A stretch of 5,320 nucleotides of DNA from Bacteroidales bacterium (GTDB lineage: Bacteria; Bacteroidota; Bacteroidia; Bacteroidales; F082). How positions within the stretch are numbered: position 1 is the stretch's first letter; every line of letters begins with the position of its first letter. Under the pieces are notes generated by a model that saw only the letters and a program-made list of their open reading frames with translations, did no database searches and was not told the origin of the DNA. Positions 1 to 5,320 of this stretch are shown here, piece after piece. The DNA is taken from the NCBI GenBank assembly GCA_017508895.1, contig JAFWRA010000199.1, positions 1-5,320 on the forward strand, read 5' to 3'. A program made the translations under genes and the position numbers.

Positions 1-1
1 C

Positions 2-478
2 AAAGCAAGCGCTGACGCTGAGATCGTCTTCGGCGGCAACTGCGACAAGAGCATCGGTTACTTTGTGGAGCCTACCGTCATCCTCGCTAAGGTGCCGAAC
101 TACGAGAGCATGGTGGAAGAGATCTTCGGACCTATCATCACCATCTACGTCTACGACGACAACAAGTTCGAGGAGATGCTGGATGTATGCGACCAAAGTT
201 CACCTTACGCCCTCACCGGTGCCTTCTTCGGCAACTGCCTGAAGGCCCAGAAGATCGCCAACGACAAGCTGCGCCATGCAGCCGGCAACTACTACGTGAA
301 CGACAAGCCCACGGGAGCCGTGGTCGGCATGCAGCCCTTCGGTGGCGCCCGCGCCAGCGGCACCAACGACAAGGCCGGTGGCCTGTGGAACCTCATCCGC
401 TGGACCAGCCCACGCGCCATCAAGAACACGTTTGTTCCTGCTGCCGCTTATGGGTATCCGTTCCTGGCAAAAGACTAA
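2..478 (+). CDS. pruA: 1-pyrroline-5-carboxylate dehydrogenase (L-glutamate gamma-semialdehyde dehydrogenase), C-terminal part
   Basis: The reading frame is open from the window edge (first full codon at 2) to TAA at 476-478, giving the last 158 residues; the start lies outside. The enzyme oxidises glutamate-gamma-semialdehyde/P5C to glutamate with NAD+, the second step of proline breakdown, in the cytoplasm. Visible aldehyde dehydrogenase motifs are EEIFGP (codons from 116), whose second Glu (119-121) matches the cofactor-ribose-binding Glu of ALDHs, and NYYVNDKPTGAVVG followed by PFGGARASGTNDKAGG (from about 335). The latter is the hallmark of the ALDH4/P5CDH branch; human ALDH4A1 has nearly the same string. 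The C-terminal RWTSPRAIKNTF also fits that branch. The nucleophilic Cys and Rossmann fold lie upstream of the window, so their integrity cannot be judged. No proline dehydrogenase domain is visible, but a PutA-type fusion cannot be excluded because the N-terminus is missing. Codon use is strongly C-ending, suggesting high expression. A terminator follows 16 nt after the stop. Confidence 0.93.
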   Translation, partial: KASADAEIVFGGNCDKSIGYFVEPTVILAKVPNYESMVEEIFGPIITIYVYDDNKFEEMLDVCDQSSPYALTGAFFGNCLKAQKIANDKLRHAAGNYYVNDKPTGAVVGMQPFGGARASGTNDKAGGLWNLIRWTSPRAIKNTFVPAAAYGYPFLAKD

Positions 479-493
479 AGGAATGCAAATCCG

Positions 494-529
494 ATTGAAA
501 AAGGTGGGGGAAACTCCACCTTTTTCAAT
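494..529 (+). terminator. Strong intrinsic hairpin terminator after the P5C dehydrogenase gene
   Basis: Positions 494-507 pair perfectly with 516-529 (14 bp). G508-T515 (wobble) and G509-C514 extend the stem to 16 bp, capped by a GAAA tetraloop at 510-513. The stem contains an A5 run (498-502) pairing with a T5 run (521-525), so the U-tract is formed by the descending arm, as in bidirectional A-tract/T-tract terminators. It begins 16 nt after the dehydrogenase stop and ends before the promoter box of the next gene, so it should insulate the two units. Confidence 0.9.
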
Positions 530-538
530 TAATATCCT

Positions 539-546
539 TATCTTTG
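539..546 (+). promoter_or_regulatory. Bacteroidota-type -7 promoter box for the protease gene
   Basis: TATCTTTG matches the Bacteroidota sigma-ABfr -7 consensus TAnnTTTG exactly. It starts 9 nt after the terminator stem and lies 22 nt before the ATG at 568, so transcription would start near 551-554 with a leader of only about 15 nt. No clear TTTG -33 box is seen at the usual spacing, since that region lies inside the terminator arm (about 515-520, CCACC). The assignment rests on the -7 match and position alone. Confidence 0.55.
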
Positions 547-567
547 TCGCCTGTTAATGAATCAACT

Positions 568-3500
568 ATGAAAAAAGCACTACTTTTCGTCCTGGCCCTC
601 GTGACGGGCATCATGCTACAAGCCCAAGAATACCGCTTCAACAGCGAACCCAACGGGTTCAGCATCAGCAACAGAAACAAGAGTCAATTGACCCTGAAGC
701 ATAACCTTGGCTCAGTCACCATAGAAGACGCCAACCGTGCCGAAGTGCAGGGGCAGGTCATCACCCTCTCGGGCATCTATCTTTCCAATGAGGCTGGTGC
801 CCCCGACCTGCCAAGCGCCAGCACCTATGTCGCCATTCCCAATGGAGCTACAGCCTCGCTAAAGATGGTTTCGTCCACGACCAAGGTCATCGAAAACGTC
901 GATCTCATCCCTGCGGCAGTGCCTCAAATCGAAAACGACAACTCCCCTGCCCTCTATCAAAAAGACGCCAGCATTTATGGGCGCAATGCCTTTTATCCCG
1001 AGTCGCCATTTCAGATTTCGGAAGTCACCGAAATCCGAGGCGTGCAGGTAGTGTTTGTGGGCGTGATGCCATTCCAATACAACCCCATCACCAAGGAGCT
1101 TATCGTCTATAGCGACATGGAACTGCAACTTGACATGAAAGGCGGCGACGGCAGCTATGGCGACCTTCGCTACCGCACCCCTGAATGGGACCAGATTCTG
1201 CAAGACATCATCCTCAACCGCGACGATCTGCCCGAAGTGGACTATGGAGAACGCCTGCGCAAACATTACGAAAATCGCGAGACGGGCTGCGAATACATGA
1301 TTATCACGCCTGATAACGAGGAATTCATCTCGCTGGCCGACAGCATCAAGCAATTCAGGACCGAGCAAGGCATCCCCACTGAGGTCTTTACCGTGTCGCA
1401 ATGCGGTGGCAACGACCCAACAGCCATCCGTAGCTTTATCCGCAACGCATACAACAGTTGGGACATGCCGCCAGCGGCTGTACTTATTCTAGGCGACCAT
1501 AACTCCGACCCCACCCAAGGTGTGTTGTCCTACACCATGAACAACCATCCTGGCGGCGACGGTTACAATCCTTACATTTCTGACCACGCATACACTGTGA
1601 TGGGCAGCAACCAAATGCCCCAGATCATCATAGGGCGCATCACGGGACGCGACTACGATGAAATGTACCACATGATCAAGAAAGACCTGGACTACGAGCG
1701 CAGGCCTCCCACCGACCCCTACTTCTATGACCGTCCTGTCACCGCCATGGGATTCCAGTTGGAGCGTTGGTTCCAACTCTGTTCCGAAGTGGTGAACGGC
1801 TTCTGGGAAAACGAACTCGGCAAGCATCCCGTCCGCCTGAATGCCATCTACGAAGGCACGCCTGGTAGCCTTTGGTCGACCTACGAACACACCAACGAAG
1901 TGCTCGACTATTTCGGACCTACGGGCTGTGGCTACATTCCACAAACCATGTCGCACCTCACCGAATGGGACGCAACAGGTAACATGGTGAACGAAGCCAT
2001 CAACAATGGCGCCTTCCTCGTCCAACACCGCGACCACGGCGCCGAGGAGCTTTGGGGCGAGCCTAGCTACAGCATTGGTTATATCAAACGCCTGACAAAT
2101 GAAAACCTCACCTATGTCATGTCGAACAACTGCCTCACAGGTCGGTTCAACTATGGCAGTGCAGGAGGCAACGAATGTTTCGCCGAGGTCTTCCACCGCC
2201 ATCAACATGGTGCATTGGGTCTCATTGCCGCTACGCAGGTTTCCTACTCCTTTGTGAACGACATTTACGTTTGGGGTGCCTACGACAACATGTGGCCCAA
2301 CTTCATGCCCACCTACGGCACACAACATGCCACCAACTTCATTCACCCTGCCTTCGGCAACGCAGCCGGAAAATACTTCCTCAAGCAGTCCTCGTGGACC
2401 GAAGGCAACTGGAAGTCCATCACCTACTACCTCTTCCACCAATTCGGCGATGCCTACATGAAACTCTACAGTGAAGTGCCGCAGGAACTCGCAGTGGAGA
2501 TGCTACCCGTTTTGACCACCGGCAGCGAGCAATACACGCTGAAAGCTAACGAAGGCGCCACCATCTGCCTGACCGCTAACGGACAAATCATCGGATTCGA
2601 CATGGCAACGGGCGACACGCAGCAGATTGCCATTACGCCACAAGAGGTGGGCACGACCGTGAAACTTACCATAACCAAGCAGAACTACTATCGTTATGAG
2701 CGTTACATCAAGACGATATCTGCTGTAGAGCCCTACCTCATTCTCAACACCATCGAAATCAACGACGCAGAGGGCAACGGCAACCACGCCCCCGACTACA
2801 ACGAGACCTGCCACTTCAGCCTAGGCTTACATAACGCAGGATTCTCCCCTTTGGACAATTTCAATGTCACACTCTCTTGCGCCCATCCTGCCGTTGAAAT
2901 CATTCAAGGCACTTCTGCCTATAGCGGCATGAATCCCGACGAAATCCAGATGAAAAACGACGCTTTCACCGTACATTTCGGCGATGAATTGTACGATCAA
3001 GAAAAGGTGAAGTTTTTCCTGAAGATGGAGAACGCGAACTACACCTTTGTTGACAGCGTGACGCTCATCGTGAAAGCGCCCAACCTGAAATACGGTAGAC
3101 TTAGCATTGCGGATTTGAACGGTAACGAGATGGACCGTCTGATGAAAGGACAATCCATTTATCTAACTTTCGACATTGAAAACCAAGGGGAAAGCAAGTC
3201 GTTGGCCATCAGCAACAGAATCAACGTCATGGCGCCCTTCCTTCGCGTTGAAGAAAACGAGGATGCCATTCCTGCTATAGAAGCCGGAGCCATGGGACAG
3301 GCTTCCTTCCTTGTCCATGTGGATGAAAATGCCGTTGACGGTATCATTAACTATAGTCTGCAAGCCGAAAGCGGATTCCACAGCGACCACATTGAAAGAG
3401 CCATTCCCTTGGGCTATACCTTTGAAGACTTTGAAGACGAGACTTTAAACGAAGACCTGCAATGGAACTTAGGCTCAGGTAACAAAAAATGGTTTATCGT

Positions 3501-4641
3501 GGAAGATGCCACTTCCCACGGTGGCCATTGTCTGAGGTCGCCTGTCATCGGCGACAAAGTCATTGCCAACCTCAACATTGGCATCACTGTTGAAATAGAC
3601 GACACATTTTCATTCTATTATAAAACATCCACCGATGATGGCGACTTACTCATTCTAACATTGAACGGTATAGAAGTAGGCAGTTGGAGCGGCATCGGCG
3701 ATTGGGAACCAGCTGAGTTCAAGCTGGCTAAAGGCAGCAATCTGATTCGATTCACTTTCAAGAAAGACAATGAAGGCAACGCGGGTGAAGATGCCGTCAT
3801 GATTGACGACCTTCGCTTCCCTCCTTTTGCCAAGATGGTGCTTTATGCCGGTGACGACACAGAAGCCTGCCCTAATGCCACCTTCACCCCTAACGGCTAT
3901 ATCTACAACCAAGCCGATTTCACCTGGGCAACCCATGGTGATGGCACTTTCGATGACATCACGGCTGAGCACCCGACTTATACCTTTGGCGAGGCCGACA
4001 AGGCAGAAGGAAAAGTGGAACTTACCCTAACTGGAACATGCGCACACAGTGGGAGCCAACAAAGCGGGACAGTCATAGTAAGTCTTTTGCCCAGCTTTGA
4101 TCCAAGTTACATGCCTCAAAGCCCAACTGGTGAGACCGTAATCGACCTGCGCTTGGTCAGCCAGAGCGAATACAGAGGCGAAGAAAACGATGAGGTCATA
4201 TACAACTGGAACATCGAACCTTCTTCAGCTGGAACCATCACTTACGAAGGTCATCATGCCCTTGTGGAATGGGACAGCGAATACCGCGGCCAAGCCTCCA
4301 TCAGCTACCGCTATGAGAATCCTTGTGGTTCCACTGCAGTTTCAGAACCCATACTCGTCAATGTGTTCAACTCGACAGGAATCAACGAACAGGGAACCGC
4401 AACCATCGATGTATATCCCAATCCCGCGAAAGACTTGATTCATGTAAAGACTCATCTAGACGGCGAAGTCATACTGCGTGTCGTCGACCTGACAGGAAAG
4501 GTGGTATACAAAAGCCTTTCTTCAACAGACTCAGAAACTGCGACAATTGCAACTTCCACGTTCGGAGGCAGTGGCATCTACACACTCCAAGTCATCCAAA
4601 ACGACAATGTATCCAATATCAAAATAGTCATTATTCCTTAA
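568..4641 (+). CDS. Secreted gingipain-family (C25) cysteine protease with adhesin-like domains and a T9SS sorting tail
   Basis: This 1357-aa protein is a predicted surface or secreted endopeptidase. ATG 568 is chosen because it opens a signal peptide (MKK, hydrophobic to residue 17, likely cut after LQA19); the in-frame TTG at 544 lies in the promoter box. Domains by approximate residue: C25-type propeptide 20-237 (GAPDLPSASTYVAIPNG is typical); C25 catalytic domain 242-635, with the dyad as H490 (HRDHG, then WGEP) and C522 (SNNCLTGRF). The 32-residue spacing agrees with gingipain RgpB (His211/Cys244). Next come a gingipain Ig-like domain 640-719, two CARDB-like beta-sandwiches 720-838 and 839-950, a jelly-roll domain resembling the gingipain cleaved-adhesin module 952-1085, and two PKD-like regions 1095-1175 and 1190-1268. 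The T9SS type A sorting domain is 1279-1357 (DVYPNPAKD; LTGKVVY; GIYTLQV; final KIVIIP). No frameshift or missing catalytic residue is seen. Peptide-bond specificity cannot be read from the sequence. It is not the sortase PorU, which lacks a sorting tail. Family call is firm; accessory-domain borders are estimates. Confidence 0.93.
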   Translation: MKKALLFVLALVTGIMLQAQEYRFNSEPNGFSISNRNKSQLTLKHNLGSVTIEDANRAEVQGQVITLSGIYLSNEAGAPDLPSASTYVAIPNGATASLKMVSSTTKVIENVDLIPAAVPQIENDNSPALYQKDASIYGRNAFYPESPFQISEVTEIRGVQVVFVGVMPFQYNPITKELIVYSDMELQLDMKGGDGSYGDLRYRTPEWDQILQDIILNRDDLPEVDYGERLRKHYENRETGCEYMIITPDNEEFISLADSIKQFRTEQGIPTEVFTVSQCGGNDPTAIRSFIRNAYNSWDMPPAAVLILGDHNSDPTQGVLSYTMNNHPGGDGYNPYISDHAYTVMGSNQMPQIIIGRITGRDYDEMYHMIKKDLDYERRPPTDPYFYDRPVTAMGFQLERWFQLCSEVVNGFWENELGKHPVRLNAIYEGTPGSLWSTYEHTNEVLDYFGPTGCGYIPQTMSHLTEWDATGNMVNEAINNGAFLVQHRDHGAEELWGEPSYSIGYIKRLTNENLTYVMSNNCLTGRFNYGSAGGNECFAEVFHRHQHGALGLIAATQVSYSFVNDIYVWGAYDNMWPNFMPTYGTQHATNFIHPAFGNAAGKYFLKQSSWTEGNWKSITYYLFHQFGDAYMKLYSEVPQELAVEMLPVLTTGSEQYTLKANEGATICLTANGQIIGFDMATGDTQQIAITPQEVGTTVKLTITKQNYYRYERYIKTISAVEPYLILNTIEINDAEGNGNHAPDYNETCHFSLGLHNAGFSPLDNFNVTLSCAHPAVEIIQGTSAYSGMNPDEIQMKNDAFTVHFGDELYDQEKVKFFLKMENANYTFVDSVTLIVKAPNLKYGRLSIADLNGNEMDRLMKGQSIYLTFDIENQGESKSLAISNRINVMAPFLRVEENEDAIPAIEAGAMGQASFLVHVDENAVDGIINYSLQAESGFHSDHIERAIPLGYTFEDFEDETLNEDLQWNLGSGNKKWFIVEDATSHGGHCLRSPVIGDKVIANLNIGITVEIDDTFSFYYKTSTDDGDLLILTLNGIEVGSWSGIGDWEPAEFKLAKGSNLIRFTFKKDNEGNAGEDAVMIDDLRFPPFAKMVLYAGDDTEACPNATFTPNGYIYNQADFTWATHGDGTFDDITAEHPTYTFGEADKAEGKVELTLTGTCAHSGSQQSGTVIVSLLPSFDPSYMPQSPTGETVIDLRLVSQSEYRGEENDEVIYNWNIEPSSAGTITYEGHHALVEWDSEYRGQASISYRYENPCGSTAVSEPILVNVFNSTGINEQGTATIDVYPNPAKDLIHVKTHLDGEVILRVVDLTGKVVYKSLSSTDSETATIATSTFGGSGIYTLQVIQNDNVSNIKIVIIP

Positions 4642-4678
4642 TGTCGATCACCTTGTTTCGGGGTCTTATTTCAACAAG

Positions 4679-4706
4679 TTGAGCACTGAAAACGAGAGTT
4701 GCTCAA
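4679..4706 (+). other. Short stem-loop downstream of the protease gene, role uncertain
   Basis: TTGAGCA (4679-4685) pairs with TGCTCAA (4700-4706) across a 14-nt loop, 38 nt after the protease stop. No T-run follows (next bases are AGAAAG), so it is not a convincing intrinsic terminator. It may be a 3'-end stabilising hairpin or chance. No better terminator was found between 4642 and the promoter box at 4748. Confidence 0.3.
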
Positions 4707-4716
4707 AGAAAGTAAG

Positions 4717-4728
4717 TGTCAAATGACA
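4717..4728. promoter_or_regulatory. Small palindrome upstream of the aldolase promoter, possible operator
   Basis: TGTCA-AA-TGACA is a perfect 5-bp inverted repeat with a 2-nt spacer. Its centre is about 26 bp upstream of the -7 box at 4748, so it overlaps the area where the -33 element and a regulator would sit. The short size makes chance occurrence plausible, and no cognate regulator is encoded in the window. Confidence 0.25.
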
Positions 4729-4747
4729 ATTATTGGAAAGTAATTTC

Positions 4748-4755
4748 TATTTTTG
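4748..4755 (+). promoter_or_regulatory. Bacteroidota-type -7 promoter box for the aldolase gene
   Basis: TATTTTTG fits the TAnnTTTG consensus exactly and lies in the AT-rich part of the intergenic region. Transcription would begin near 4760-4763, giving a leader of about 150 nt that includes the whole inverted repeat at 4771-4866. A good TTTG -33 box is not evident; ATTG at 4732-4735 is too close and AATG at 4722-4725 is slightly far. Position between a finished gene and a new coding start supports the call. Confidence 0.55.
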
Positions 4756-4770
4756 CCGAAAATAACTATA

Positions 4771-4866
4771 GCCGATAGCCAAAGGCCTATGGCCCGCTTT
4801 ACCCAAAGTTCTGGTTTCACGCCTTGGGTGAAGCGAGCCATAAGCTATAGACCATAAGCCATCGGC
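4771..4866. repeat. Long imperfect inverted repeat (hairpin) in the aldolase leader
   Basis: Inner arms 4785-4806 and 4824-4845 pair over 22 positions with only two C-A mismatches (4794/4836 and 4787/4843) and one U-G wobble (4800/4830), around a 17-nt loop at 4807-4823. Outer arms 4771-4779 and 4858-4866 pair over 9 positions with one A-C mismatch (4777/4860). The two stems are separated by an uneven internal loop (4780-4784 against 4846-4857). All defects are of the kind produced by single transitions. No U-tract follows, so this is not a standard terminator. It could be a dispersed palindromic repeat (REP/MITE-like) or a structured leader; copy number in the genome would decide. Confidence 0.75.
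4838..4859 (+). repeat. Direct repeat CCATAAGC in the right arm of the hairpin
   Basis: CCATAAGC occurs at 4838-4845 and again at 4852-4859, a 14-nt period. Both copies can pair with the left-arm GCCTATGG (4785-4792) with one mismatch, so the structure could slip between two registers. Confidence 0.6.
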
Positions 4867-4872
4867 CAAACA

Positions 4873-4904
4873 ATTAAACGATTAAACAATCAACAAATCA
4901 ACAA
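4873..4904 (+). promoter_or_regulatory. A-rich leader made of 8-nt units, likely the translation initiation region of the aldolase gene
   Basis: The stretch reads as four 8-nt units: ATTAAACG, ATTAAACA, ATCAACAA, ATCAACAA. It is followed by TAATAAA and the ATG at 4912. It has almost no G and little structure, and no Shine-Dalgarno sequence is present. Bacteroidota commonly start translation from A-rich unstructured leaders rather than through anti-SD pairing, which this would fit. Confidence 0.5.
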
Positions 4905-4911
4905 TAATAAA

Positions 4912-5320
4912 ATGATCAGCTACAAAGAATTAGGGCTTGTGAACACCCGTAAAATGTTCGCCAAGGCTGTGGACGGCGGCTATGCCATCCCCGCTTTCAA
5001 CTTCAACAATATGGAACAGATGCAGGCCATCATCATGGCTGCCGTCGAGACCAAGTCGCCCGTCATCCTGCAAGTGTCGAAAGGCGCGCGCAACTACGCC
5101 AACCAGACCCTGCTGCGCTACATGGCCCAAGGTGCCGTGGAATACGCCAAGGAACTCGGCTGCGCCCATCCTGAAATCGTGCTCCACCTCGACCACGGCG
5201 ACAGCTTCGAGACCTGCAAGAGCTGCATCGACATGGGCTTCTCGTCGGTGATGATCGACGGCTCTGCCCTGCCCTACGACGAGAATGTTGCCCTCACGAA
5301 GAAGGTCGTCGACTACGCCC
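4912..5320 (+). CDS. fba: Class II fructose-1,6-bisphosphate aldolase, N-terminal part
   Basis: ATG at 4912 opens a frame that runs off the window after 136 complete residues. The enzyme is the zinc-dependent aldolase that interconverts fructose-1,6-bisphosphate with dihydroxyacetone phosphate and glyceraldehyde-3-phosphate in cytoplasmic glycolysis and gluconeogenesis. Supporting motifs are YAIPAFNFNNMEQ (from Y24), VILQVSKGARNYAN (S56 at the position of the phosphate-binding Ser) and VLHLDHGDSFETC. In the last, D94 corresponds to the catalytic acid/base Asp and H95 to the first zinc-ligand His of E. coli FbaA (Asp109/His110). GFSSVMIDGS follows, as expected in the TIM barrel. The remaining zinc ligands lie beyond the window. 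About 40 percent of a usual 330-residue protein is present. Codon use is strongly C-ending, as expected for a highly expressed glycolytic gene. The start is supported by the A-rich leader and by the match to family N-termini. A tagatose-bisphosphate aldolase is the main alternative, judged less likely. Confidence 0.93.
   Translation, partial: MISYKELGLVNTRKMFAKAVDGGYAIPAFNFNNMEQMQAIIMAAVETKSPVILQVSKGARNYANQTLLRYMAQGAVEYAKELGCAHPEIVLHLDHGDSFETCKSCIDMGFSSVMIDGSALPYDENVALTKKVVDYA

Noticed and set aside
544..567. TTG start giving an 8-residue longer protease
   Set aside because: The TTG is part of the TATCTTTG promoter box and would place SPVNEST ahead of a classic MKK signal peptide. ATG 568 fits both the signal peptide and the transcription start.
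859..1401. 180-codon open frame on the minus strand
   Set aside because: It is antisense to the propeptide and early catalytic domain, with no initiation context or recognisable domain, so it is a shadow frame.
1489..2442. 317-codon open frame on the minus strand
   Set aside because: It lies wholly opposite the C25 catalytic domain. It arises because C-ending codons on the + strand leave few stops on the other strand; its translation shows no recognisable family.
568..4641. Protease as the T9SS sortase PorU
   Set aside because: PorU is also a C25 protein but lacks a C-terminal sorting domain. This protein ends in a standard type A tail, so it is cargo rather than a secretion component.
4771..4866. 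Hairpin as an intrinsic terminator of the protease gene
   Set aside because: No T-run follows either arm on the + strand, and it lies downstream of a likely promoter for the next gene.
4771..4866. CRISPR array or known riboswitch
   Set aside because: There are no regularly spaced direct repeats with unique spacers, and I recognise no riboswitch aptamer core; the signal is one inverted repeat.
4930..5251. Overlapping frames on both strands (4930-5196 minus, 4982-5251 plus)
   Set aside because: Both overlap the clear class II aldolase frame starting at 4912, which has matching catalytic motifs.

Overview
The window looks like a chromosomal piece of a Bacteroidales-type bacterium (phylum Bacteroidota). 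Four things point that way: a secreted gingipain-family (C25) protease ending in a type IX secretion (T9SS) C-terminal sorting domain; two exact matches to the Bacteroidota -7 promoter element TAnnTTTG; start codons preceded by A-rich leaders without a Shine-Dalgarno sequence; and the sequence character of the two flanking metabolic genes. I cannot name the genus.

Layout, all genes on the + strand. (1) Positions 2-478 are the 3' end of a 1-pyrroline-5-carboxylate dehydrogenase gene (proline catabolism, ALDH4 type). It is followed by a strong hairpin terminator at 494-529. (2) A -7 promoter box at 539-546 lies just behind that terminator and drives a single large gene, 568-4641 (1357 aa). Its product is a multidomain secreted cysteine protease: signal peptide, C25 propeptide, C25 catalytic domain with an intact His/Cys dyad, Ig-like domain, two CARDB-like beta-sandwich domains, a jelly-roll (cleaved-adhesin-like) domain, two PKD-like regions and a T9SS tail. 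(3) A 270-bp intergenic region (4642-4911) holds a weak hairpin, a small palindrome, a second TAnnTTTG promoter box, a long imperfect inverted repeat (4771-4866) and an A-rich stretch of 8-nt units just before the next start. (4) Positions 4912-5320 are the 5' end of a class II fructose-bisphosphate aldolase gene, cut by the window edge.

The three genes do not form an evident pathway or operon. The protease gene appears to be its own transcription unit, set between two housekeeping genes with strongly C-ending codon use. The protease would be exported by Sec, carried across the outer membrane by T9SS, and anchored or released at the surface to degrade protein. The flanking enzymes are cytoplasmic: one could feed amino-acid carbon (proline to glutamate) into metabolism, the other works in glycolysis and gluconeogenesis. 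Any functional link (peptide supply feeding amino-acid catabolism) is only inference from proximity. I see no clearly new biological system. The least explained elements are the long inverted repeat in the aldolase leader and the exact architecture of the protease.
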